Part shown: positions 1 through 6,502 of the stretch, piece by piece
Numbering within the stretch: the stretch's first letter is position 1
How the letters are laid out: each line of letters starts with the position of its first letter
Source: JBQTJJ01 sp052387235
GTDB taxonomy: Bacteria; Actinomycetota; Acidimicrobiia; Acidimicrobiales; GCA-2861595
Length of the DNA stretch: 23,232 nt
Assembly: GCA_052387235.1 (NCBI GenBank)
Contig: JBQTJJ010000002.1
Span: forward strand, 1 to 23,232
Direction of reading: 5' to 3'
Notes under the pieces: model-generated
Databases searched by the model: none
What the model was told of the DNA's origin: nothing
The model's input: only the letters and a program-made list of their open reading frames with translations
Made by a program: the position numbers and the translations under genes

Positions 1-142
1 CCAGCACCGGCGCCCGGTCGGTCCCGAACGCCTCGGCCAGGGTCGCGGCCGGCGCCCGCGCCCCCGCCGGGGTGTGGGGGGCGGCGCGCAACACCAGCCG
101 CTGGCCGGCCACCACCACAAACCGCCCCCGCACCCCGACCCG
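1..142 (-). other. folC upstream fragment in inverted orientation
   Basis: Read on the minus strand, this stretch gives an open frame containing FVVVAGQRLVL, then PHTPAGARAP, then LAEAFGTDRAPVL. That is the FolC stretch that should precede the forward folC frame, which begins EAFGTDRAPVLVVGML at about 148. The forward frame of these same bases gives Arg/Pro/Thr-rich sequence unlike FolC. So the bases hold real folC sequence but point the wrong way relative to the rest of the gene. The family motif D-x-AHNP appears only as a degraded APHTP. A fold-back artefact at a contig end is the simplest explanation; a real inversion is possible. Confidence 0.7.
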
Positions 143-180
143 GGCCGAGGCGTTCGGGACCGACCGGGCGCCGGTGCTGG
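1..180. repeat. inverted repeat at window start (fold-back)
   Basis: Bases 1-38 are the exact reverse complement of 143-180. With one mismatch (39 against 142) the match extends to about 1-45 against 136-180. The 90-base interior carries folC sequence only on the minus strand, so this is a fold-back duplication and not a hairpin terminator inside a gene. Confidence 0.85.
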
Positions 181-500
181 TGGTGGGGATGCTCCGCGGG
201 CGCGAGGCCGGCGCCATGCTCGAGGCGTTGGGCGCGGCGCGGGCCCGCCTGGTGGTGGCGTGCCCGGCCCCGTCGCCCCGGACGCTCCCGCCGGCCGAGG
301 TGGCGGCCGCGGCCCGGTCCCTCGGGGTGGAGGCGTGGGAGACGGCGTCGGTGCCCGAGGCCGTCGCCGCCGCCGTGGACGCGGCCGGCGCCGATGACCT
401 GGTGGTGGTCACCGGCTCGCTCTACGTCGTCGGCGCGGCCCGGGCCGCCCTGCGCCGGCCGGACGGCGGCGAGCTGGAGGACGGGCCCGGGCCCCGGTAG
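143..500 (+). CDS. folC: Folylpolyglutamate synthase/dihydrofolate synthase, C-terminal part (partial)
   Basis: FolC adds glutamate to folates (and in many bacteria makes dihydrofolate from dihydropteroate) in the cytoplasm. Only the C-terminal Mur-ligase domain is visible. It starts APVLVVGMLRGREAGAML, followed by a strand ARLVVACPAPSPRTLP, then ADDLVVVTGSLYVVGAAR, which is the typical FolC ending. The colinear coding sequence begins at about 143. Upstream bases in the same frame can be read open to base 3 (with a GTG at 72), but they are an inverted copy and do not encode FolC. The TAG stop is 12 nt before ndk and doubles as the first half of the ndk -10 box. Family identity is firm from the domain end and the folC-ndk neighbourhood. 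The catalytic N-terminal domain is not in the window. Confidence 0.8.
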
Positions 501-503
501 GGT
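498..503 (+). promoter_or_regulatory. ndk -10 box, TAGGGT
   Basis: TAGGGT lies 9 nt before the ndk ATG, and its first three bases are the folC stop codon. No Shine-Dalgarno sequence precedes ndk. This fits an actinobacterial TANNNT -10 producing a leaderless or nearly leaderless mRNA. No clear -35 is visible. Confidence 0.45.
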
Positions 504-512
504 CGGCGCCCC

Positions 513-920
513 ATGGACCGCACCCTCGTCATCGTGAAGCCCGACGCCGTGGAGCGCGGCCTCATCGGGGAGATCATCGGCCGCCTCGAGCGCAAGGGCC
601 TCCGCCTGGTGGCGGCCGACCTGCGCCTCATCGACGACGACCTGGCCGGCCGGCACTACGCCGAGCACGCCGAGCGCCCCTTCTTCGGCGAGCTGGTGGA
701 GTTCATCACCCGCTCGCCGGCCCTGGTGGCGGTGGTGGAGGGGCCGGCCGACACGTGGAAGGTGGTCCGCACGCTCATGGGCACCACCGACCCCAAGGAG
801 GCGGCGCCCGGCACCATCCGCGGGGACCTGGGCATCCTGCTCACCGAGAACCTGGTCCACGGGTCGGACGGCGCGGCCTCGGCCGCCCGCGAGATCGAGC
901 TGTTCTACCCCGGTCTTTGA
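513..920 (+). CDS. ndk: Nucleoside diphosphate kinase
   Basis: Ndk transfers the gamma-phosphate of ATP to nucleoside diphosphates through a phospho-histidine, balancing NTP and dNTP pools. The protein is 135 aa, the normal length. It opens MDRTLVIVKPDAVERGLIGEI, the classic N-terminus, and carries the active-site motif NLVHGSDGAASA with catalytic His116. The TLMGTTDPKEAAPGTIRGD stretch is the conserved nucleotide-binding/Kpn region. The ATG at 513 gives exactly the family N-terminus. It sits between folC and mreB, as in other actinobacteria, and probably has its own promoter (TAGGGT at 498-503). Confidence 0.97.
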   Translation: MDRTLVIVKPDAVERGLIGEIIGRLERKGLRLVAADLRLIDDDLAGRHYAEHAERPFFGELVEFITRSPALVAVVEGPADTWKVVRTLMGTTDPKEAAPGTIRGDLGILLTENLVHGSDGAASAAREIELFYPGL

Positions 921-961
921 GCCCCGGGCCGCTCCCGCTGGCGCTCCCGGAGGCATGCACC

Positions 962-990
962 TAGCCTGAGTGGCTGACCCGGGAGGGGGT
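962..990 (+). promoter_or_regulatory. mreB -10 box and ribosome binding site
   Basis: TAGCCT at 962-967 is a candidate -10. The purine-rich GGGAGGGGGT at 981-990 ends 8 nt before the GTG start of mreB, good Shine-Dalgarno spacing. Unlike most other promoters in this window, this one would give a leader of about 25 nt with an SD. No convincing -35 is seen. Confidence 0.45.
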
Positions 991-998
991 GCCACGTC

Positions 999-2036
999 GT
1001 GTCGGAAAATATCTTCTCCTCCTTTCTCGGCCGTGACATGGCCGTCGACCTCGGGACGGCCAACACCCTCGTGTACGTGCGGGGGCGGGGGATCGTCCTG
1101 AACGAGCCGTCCGTGGTGGCCGTGAACGTGAAGGACGGGCGGCCCCTGGCCGTCGGCGTCGAGGCCAAGCGCATGATCGGCCGCACCCCGAGCCACATCC
1201 AGGCCATCCGGCCCCTGAAGGACGGCGTCATCGCCGACTTCGAGATCTGCGAGAAGATGCTGCGCTACTTCATCCAGAAGATCCACCAGCGCCGCTTCGC
1301 CAAGCCCCGCATGGTGATCTGCGTCCCCTCGGGGATCACGGGCGTGGAGCAGCGGGCCGTGCAGGAGGCAGCCGAGTACGCCGGCGCCCGCAAGCCCGCC
1401 TACATCATCGAGGAGCCCATGGCCGCCGCCATCGGCGCCGGGCTCCCCGTCCACGAGCCCACCGGCAACATGGTGGTCGACATCGGCGGCGGCACCACCG
1501 AGGTCGCCGTCATCTCGCTGGGCGGGATCGTCACCAGCCAGTCGATCCGCATCGGCGGCGACGAGCTCGACCACTCGATCATCCAGTTCATCAAGAAGGA
1601 GTACAGCCTCGCCCTCGGCGAGCGCACCGCCGAAGAGATCAAGATCGCGCTGGGCTCGGCCTGCACCCTCGAAGAGGAGCTGCACGCCGAGATCCGCGGC
1701 CGCGACCTGATCACCGGCCTGCCCAAGACGATCGTCACCAGCACCCAGGAGATCCGGGACGCCATCGAGGAGCCGCTGTCCGCCATCGTGGACTCGGTCA
1801 AGGTCACCCTCGACAAGACGCCTCCCGAGCTGGCGGCCGACATCATGGAGCAGGGCATCGTCCTCACCGGGGGCGGCGCCCTGCTGCACGGACTGGATGC
1901 CCGGCTCTCGGCCGAGACGGGGATGCCGATCGTCATCGCACGCAACCCGCTGCACTCGGTCGCCATCGGGGCCGGCCAGTGCCTCGAGGAGTTCGACGCG
2001 CTCAAGCAGGTGCTCATCTCCTCGAGCGGGCACTGA
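999..2036 (+). CDS. mreB: Rod shape-determining protein MreB
   Basis: MreB is the bacterial actin homologue. It forms membrane-attached filaments that orient the elongation machinery. The protein is 345 aa, typical length. Phosphate-binding loop 1 (DLGTANT, residues 17-23), phosphate loop 2 (DIGGGTTE, from Asp161) and the adenosine motif LTGGGALLHGLD (about 290) are all present. The start is GTG at 999, chosen because it follows a clear SD and yields the family N-terminus MSENIFSSFLGRDMAVDLG. It is the first gene of the mreBCD-PBP2-rodA run and the last before a series of overlapping genes. Confidence 0.98.
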   Translation: MSENIFSSFLGRDMAVDLGTANTLVYVRGRGIVLNEPSVVAVNVKDGRPLAVGVEAKRMIGRTPSHIQAIRPLKDGVIADFEICEKMLRYFIQKIHQRRFAKPRMVICVPSGITGVEQRAVQEAAEYAGARKPAYIIEEPMAAAIGAGLPVHEPTGNMVVDIGGGTTEVAVISLGGIVTSQSIRIGGDELDHSIIQFIKKEYSLALGERTAEEIKIALGSACTLEEELHAEIRGRDLITGLPKTIVTSTQEIRDAIEEPLSAIVDSVKVTLDKTPPELAADIMEQGIVLTGGGALLHGLDARLSAETGMPIVIARNPLHSVAIGAGQCLEEFDALKQVLISSSGH

Positions 2037-2055
2037 AGCCCGAGGACCGCCCTTC

Positions 2056-2892
2056 GTGGCTGTCTACCGGCGCACCTCACGCCCCCGCTTCACCCTGCTC
2101 CTGCTCGTCCTGACCGCGATCACCCTCCTCACCCTGGACGAGCGCAGCAACGGCTCGGGGGTCGTCGACGTGGCCCGGGACGGCGCCCGCGACGCCTTCG
2201 CACCGGTGAAGGGCGCGGCCGACGCCGCCGTCCGCCCCATCACCGACTTCTTCCAGGGCGCGCTGCACTACGGCGACGTCCAGGCCGAGAACGCCCGGCT
2301 CCGCGAGCAGCTGGCCGAGCGGGAGGCCGAGGTGCTGCGGGCCGGCGACGCCGAGCGCGAGCGGGAGGCGCTGCTCGACCTGGCCGCCCTCGACTTCGTC
2401 GGCGACGTGCCCACGGTGGCCGCGCGTGTCGTGGCCACGCCGGCCACGGGCTTCGACCTCACCCTCGAGATCGACCGGGGCCGCAACGCCGGGGTGGCGC
2501 CGGGGATGCCGGTGGTCTCGGGCGGCGGCCTCGTCGGCCGGGTGGTCGACGTCTCCCGCCGGCGCGCCACCGTCCTGCTCGTCACCGACTCCTCCTCCAG
2601 CGTGGGGGTGCGCCTGTCCGGCTCGGGCGACGTGGGCGTGGCCGCGGGCCGGGGCCGGGGCTCCACCCTCCGCGTGGACCTCGTCGACCCCGTGAGCAAG
2701 GTCGACAGGGGGGAGATGGTGGTCACCAGCGGCCTGCAGCACAGCGTGTTCCCGCCCGGGATCCCGGTCGGGAAGGTCGTGGCCGCCACCAGCGCGGCCG
2801 GTGCGCTCCAGCAGGACGTGACCATCGAGCCGTCGGTCGACCTGCGCCGCGTCACCTTCGTGAAGGTCCTCCAGTGGGACCCCTCCCGGTGA
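2056..2892 (+). CDS. mreC: Rod shape-determining protein MreC
   Basis: MreC is a bitopic membrane protein that links cytoplasmic MreB to the periplasmic PBP and activates it. From a GTG at 2056 it has 278 aa: a short basic N-terminus (VAVYRRTSRPRF), one membrane helix at about residues 12-27, a coiled coil at about 76-110 (starting ENARLREQLAEREAEV), then the two beta domains (DRGRNAGVAPGMPVVSGGGL and GEMVVTSGLQHSVFPPGIPVG). The same frame is open further upstream into mreB, but that part is not MreC-like. The start is 19 nt after mreB. The stop overlaps the mreD start. Confidence 0.95.
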   Translation: MAVYRRTSRPRFTLLLLVLTAITLLTLDERSNGSGVVDVARDGARDAFAPVKGAADAAVRPITDFFQGALHYGDVQAENARLREQLAEREAEVLRAGDAEREREALLDLAALDFVGDVPTVAARVVATPATGFDLTLEIDRGRNAGVAPGMPVVSGGGLVGRVVDVSRRRATVLLVTDSSSSVGVRLSGSGDVGVAAGRGRGSTLRVDLVDPVSKVDRGEMVVTSGLQHSVFPPGIPVGKVVAATSAAGALQQDVTIEPSVDLRRVTFVKVLQWDPSR

Positions 2893-3392
2893 CGTCGCGC
2901 CGCCGCCTGCCGTTCGTGCTGTTCGTCGCGCTCACCCTGCACCAGTCCCTCTTCGCCGGCATCCGCATCGGCGACGCCCACCCCCAGGCCATGCTCCTGG
3001 TGGCGGTGGCGGCCGGGCTGCTGGCCGGCGCCGAGCGCGGCGCGGCCATCGGCTTCGTCGCCGGGCTGCTGGCCGACCTGTTCGTCCAGACCCCCCTCGG
3101 CCTGTCGGCCCTGGCCTACGCACTGGTCGGCTTCACCGTGGGCGGCGTGCAGTCGGCCATGATCCGCTCGGCGTGGTGGATCGGGCCCGTCACCGCCCTG
3201 ATGGCCAGCTTCGCCGGCGTGGTGCTGTACGGCCTGCTGGGCGCCCTGATCGGCCAGTCCCACTTCGTCTCGCCCCGCCTCCTGATCGTGGCCGGGTGGG
3301 TCGCGCTCATGAACGCCATCCTGGCCGGGCCCGTGCTGCGGGCCATGGGATGGGCGCTGGCGTCCGAGTCCGAGAGCGCCTTCGCCCGATGA
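2889..3392 (+). CDS. mreD: Rod shape-determining protein MreD
   Basis: MreD is a small integral membrane partner of MreC. The 167-aa product is almost entirely hydrophobic, with about five predicted membrane segments, as expected for the family, and a basic N-terminus (VTSRRRLPFVLF). The GTG at 2889 overlaps the mreC stop (GTGA), so translation is coupled. A GTG at 2874 would add five residues and overlap mreC by 19 nt, which is less likely. Identity rests on hydropathy, length and position between mreC and the PBP2 gene; MreD sequences are poorly conserved. Confidence 0.9.
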   Translation: MTSRRRLPFVLFVALTLHQSLFAGIRIGDAHPQAMLLVAVAAGLLAGAERGAAIGFVAGLLADLFVQTPLGLSALAYALVGFTVGGVQSAMIRSAWWIGPVTALMASFAGVVLYGLLGALIGQSHFVSPRLLIVAGWVALMNAILAGPVLRAMGWALASESESAFAR

Positions 3393-5305
3393 GCAACGAC
3401 GGTGCCCGGCTGCGCCTGTCCATCGTCGGCATCGTGGTGGTGTCGCTCTTCTCCGTCCTCTTCGCCCGCCTCTGGTACCTCCAGGTGATGGACACCAGCA
3501 CGTTCCAGGCACTGGCCACCAGGAACCAGGAGCGGGTCGTGTACGAGCCCGCCCCCAGGGGCCGGATCCTCGACCGCAAGGGCAGGCCCCTGGTGGAGAA
3601 CCGGGGGTACCAGGCCATCACCGTGACCCGCAAGGACGTGGAGGACCGGGAGGACGTGGTCACCCGCCTGGCCGCCCTCCTCGCCATCCCACGCGAGGAG
3701 CTGGAGAAGCGCATCGCCGACCGCCGGTACAGCCCGTACAAGCCGGTGCCGGTGGCCGAGAGCGTGCCCGAGGAGCTGGTGGTGTACCTCCGCGAGCACA
3801 GCGAGGACTTCCCGGGGGTGGCGGCCGCAGCCGTGGCCGAGCGCACCTACCCGCACGGCGGCGTGGCCGCCCACGTCCTCGGCTACGTGGGGGAGATCAA
3901 CGACCGCGAGCTGGGCGAGCGGGCGGACAAGGGGTACCGCCTGGGCGACGACATCGGGAAGTCGGGGGTGGAGCAGGCGTACGAGGCGGACCTGCGGGGC
4001 AAGCCCGGCGTCACCCGGCTCGAGGTCGACGCCAGCGGCAACGTCCTGCTCCCGGCCCTCGCGTCCCGGCCCCCCCGCCAGGGCAACGACGTGCAGCTCA
4101 CCATCGACCTCGACGTGCAGGCCCTGGCCGAGGACTCGCTCAACAAGGGCCTGGAGGCGGCCCGGAGCACCTACGACCGCAACGCCGGCAAGGGGTTCGT
4201 GGCGCCGGCCGGCGCGGCCGTGGTCCTGGACCCCCGGGACGGTTCGATCCTGGCCCTGGCCTCGGCCCCGGCGTTCAACCCGGCCGACTTCGTCAACGGC
4301 ATCCGGCCCGAGATCTTCGCCGCCCTCCAGGACCCGGCCAACCGCTTCCCCCTCACCAACCGGGCCATCCAGGGCCAGTACGCGCCGGGGTCCACCTTCA
4401 AGCTCGTGACGTCGCTGGCCGCCCTGCGGGCCGGCATGATCACCCCGGCCACCACCGTGCTCGACGAGGGCTCGTACAAGCTCCGCAACTGCAGGGGCCA
4501 GAAGTGCACCTGGCGCAACGCCGGCGGCCGGTCCTACGGCCGGGTCAACCTCAGCCGCGCCCTCACCGTCTCCAGCGACGTGTTCTTCTACGACCTCGGG
4601 GCCAACTTCTGGTTCCAGGGCGGCCCCAACGCCAGGGCCATGCAGACCGTGGCCCGGGACCTGGGCCTGGGCGCCCGCACCGGCATCGAGCTCAGGGGCG
4701 AGATGAGGGGTCGGGTCCCCGATCCCGAGACCCGCAAGGAGCTGCACGAGAAGTACCCGAAGGCCTTCCCCAACGGCGACTGGTACGCCGGCGACAACGT
4801 GAACCTCTCCATCGGCCAGGGCGACGCCGCCGCCACCCCGCTGCAGCTGGCCAACGCCTATGCCGCCTTCGCCAACGGGGGCACCGTTTTCACGCCTCGG
4901 CTGGCGGCGCGGGTCCTCGAGGCCAACGGCACGCCGGTGCGGGAGGTGGCGCCGCACGAGGAGTCGTCGGTCGAGATCGACCCGAACCACCGGCTCCCGG
5001 TCCTCCAGGGCCTGCTCGGCGCCGTCGCCAACCCAGACGGCACGGCCGCCGGCGCCTTCGCCGGCTTCCCGCTCGACGTGTTCCCGGTGGCCGGCAAGAC
5101 GGGCACGGCCGAGGTCGTGGGCCGCCAGGACACCGCGCTCTTCGTGGGGTTCGCGCCGGCGGCGGCGCCGGAGTACGTGGTGGCGGTGGTGATGGAGGAG
5201 GCCGGCTTCGGCGGGGCCGTGGCCGCCCCGGTGGCCCGCCGCATCCTCCAGGGCCTGGCCGGCTCGCCCCCGGGGCCGGTGCAGCTGGTCGGGGGGATCG
5301 ACTGA
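3389..5305 (+). CDS. mrdA: Penicillin-binding protein 2 (class B transpeptidase of the elongasome)
   Basis: This transpeptidase cross-links new peptidoglycan during side-wall growth, working with the glycosyltransferase RodA. It has 638 aa, with one N-terminal membrane helix (about residues 9-28), a dimerisation/pedestal domain that includes PRGRILDRKGRPLVENRGY, and a C-terminal transpeptidase domain. Active-site motifs are S335-T-F-K338 (in APGSTFKLV), S395-S-D397 in the SxN position and K570-T-G. SxD in place of SxN is usual for elongation PBP2s. NCRGQKCTW (about 370-378) contains two close cysteines that could form a disulfide. The ATG at 3389 overlaps the mreD stop (ATGA). Confidence 0.96.
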   Translation: MSNDGARLRLSIVGIVVVSLFSVLFARLWYLQVMDTSTFQALATRNQERVVYEPAPRGRILDRKGRPLVENRGYQAITVTRKDVEDREDVVTRLAALLAIPREELEKRIADRRYSPYKPVPVAESVPEELVVYLREHSEDFPGVAAAAVAERTYPHGGVAAHVLGYVGEINDRELGERADKGYRLGDDIGKSGVEQAYEADLRGKPGVTRLEVDASGNVLLPALASRPPRQGNDVQLTIDLDVQALAEDSLNKGLEAARSTYDRNAGKGFVAPAGAAVVLDPRDGSILALASAPAFNPADFVNGIRPEIFAALQDPANRFPLTNRAIQGQYAPGSTFKLVTSLAALRAGMITPATTVLDEGSYKLRNCRGQKCTWRNAGGRSYGRVNLSRALTVSSDVFFYDLGANFWFQGGPNARAMQTVARDLGLGARTGIELRGEMRGRVPDPETRKELHEKYPKAFPNGDWYAGDNVNLSIGQGDAAATPLQLANAYAAFANGGTVFTPRLAARVLEANGTPVREVAPHEESSVEIDPNHRLPVLQGLLGAVANPDGTAAGAFAGFPLDVFPVAGKTGTAEVVGRQDTALFVGFAPAAAPEYVVAVVMEEAGFGGAVAAPVARRILQGLAGSPPGPVQLVGGID

Positions 5306-6444
5306 TGGCCACCACCGCCCTCCCGGGCCGGGCCGCGCTGTCGCGCCGGGACGGCGCCGCGCCGTGGCGCCACGTCGACGTCACCCTGCTCGGGGCCGTG
5401 CTCGCCATCGCCGCCCTCGGGGTGCTGATGGTCTACAGCGCCAGCCGCAACCTGGGCGCCGACGAGGCCTACTTCCTCCGCCGCCAGGCCGTCTTCACCC
5501 TGATGGGCATCGGCGTCATGGCCCTCGTGGCCACCGTCGACTACCGCCTCTTCCGGGACTTCGCGCCGCTCATCTACGCCGTGTGCGTGGCCGGGTTGCT
5601 CCTCGTGCTGTCCCCGCTCGGGTCGAACAGGCGGGGGGCCCAGGCCTGGTTCCAGATCGCCGGCTTCCAGCTGCAGCCGTCGGAGCTGGCCAAGGTCGGC
5701 CTCATCGTGTGCATCGCCGCCTACGGCGCCGCGCACCGGGGCGACCTCGACGCCCGCCGCCTCCTCACCGTCCTGGCCCTGGCCGGTCTGCCCATGGGCC
5801 TCATCAACCTCCAGCCCGACCTGGGCACGGTGCTGGTGTTCGCCGCCATCCTGCTCGGCACCCTGCTGGTGGCCGGGGCCCGCCCCCGTCACATGGGCCT
5901 GCTCCTGCTGGCCGGCGTGCTGGCGATCGTGGCGGTGTTCCAGCTCGGGCTGCTGAAGGAGTACCAGAAGGACCGGCTGGGGGCGTTCCTGAACCCCAAC
6001 GAGGACACCCGCCAGTCCACCTACAACCTCAACCAGTCCAAGATCGCCATCGCCAACGGCGGCCTCACCGGCAAGGGGCTGTTCGAGGGGACCCAGACCA
6101 AGCTCTCCTACGTCCCCGAGCAGCACACCGACTTCATCTTCACCGTGGTGGGGGAGGAGCTGGGGCTGGTGGGATCGGGCCTGGTCCTGGGGCTGTTCGC
6201 CCTCGTCGTGTGGCGCACCTGGCGGGCCGCGGCCCTGGCCAAGGACCTCACCGGCACCATCGTGTGCGTGGGGGTCCTGGCCATGCTCGTGTTCCAGATC
6301 TTCGAGAACGTCGGGATGACCATGGGCATCATGCCCATCACCGGGATCCCGCTGCCGCTGATGAGCTACGGCGGGTCGGCCACCATCGCCACCTTCGCCG
6401 CCCTCGGCCTGGTGCTCAACGTCCACATGCGCCGGTTCTCGTGA
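5305..6444 (+). CDS. rodA: Peptidoglycan glycosyltransferase RodA (SEDS family)
   Basis: RodA polymerises lipid II into glycan strands in complex with PBP2. The 379-aa protein begins with a roughly 25-residue cytoplasmic tail, then about ten membrane helices. SEDS signatures are present: SRNLGADEAYFLRRQ, QPSELAKVG, NLQPDLGT, the extracellular loop VPEQHTDFIF with the putative catalytic Asp276, and MPITGIPLPLMSYGGSA near the end. The ATG shares one base with the PBP2 stop (TGATG), so the two partners are made together. FtsW is the alternative SEDS protein, but the mreBCD-PBP2 context decides for RodA. Confidence 0.96.
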   Translation: MATTALPGRAALSRRDGAAPWRHVDVTLLGAVLAIAALGVLMVYSASRNLGADEAYFLRRQAVFTLMGIGVMALVATVDYRLFRDFAPLIYAVCVAGLLLVLSPLGSNRRGAQAWFQIAGFQLQPSELAKVGLIVCIAAYGAAHRGDLDARRLLTVLALAGLPMGLINLQPDLGTVLVFAAILLGTLLVAGARPRHMGLLLLAGVLAIVAVFQLGLLKEYQKDRLGAFLNPNEDTRQSTYNLNQSKIAIANGGLTGKGLFEGTQTKLSYVPEQHTDFIFTVVGEELGLVGSGLVLGLFALVVWRTWRAAALAKDLTGTIVCVGVLAMLVFQIFENVGMTMGIMPITGIPLPLMSYGGSATIATFAALGLVLNVHMRRFS

Positions 6445-6487
6445 GACGCCGTTCGCGGGCGGAAGAGGGCCGGAAAGACCTTCCCGC

Positions 6488-6493
6488 TACACT
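6488..6493 (+). promoter_or_regulatory. -10 box (TACACT) before the radical SAM gene
   Basis: TACACT lies 9 nt before the ATG at 6503, in the 58-nt gap after rodA. No SD is present at the ATG. It probably starts a new transcript covering the radical SAM-rng segment, with a very short or absent 5' leader. Confidence 0.45.
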
Positions 6494-6502
6494 TTCTTCC
6501 AC

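Noticed and set aside
1897..2055. Upstream extension of mreC into mreB
   Set aside because: Translation is Arg/Ser-rich, not MreC-like, and lies wholly inside conserved mreB coding sequence. The GTG at 2056 gives the proper cytoplasmic tail and membrane helix.
3116..6426. Long minus-strand frames opposite mreD, PBP2 and rodA
   Set aside because: Antisense to well-supported genes, with His/Gly/Asp-rich translations lacking any motif.
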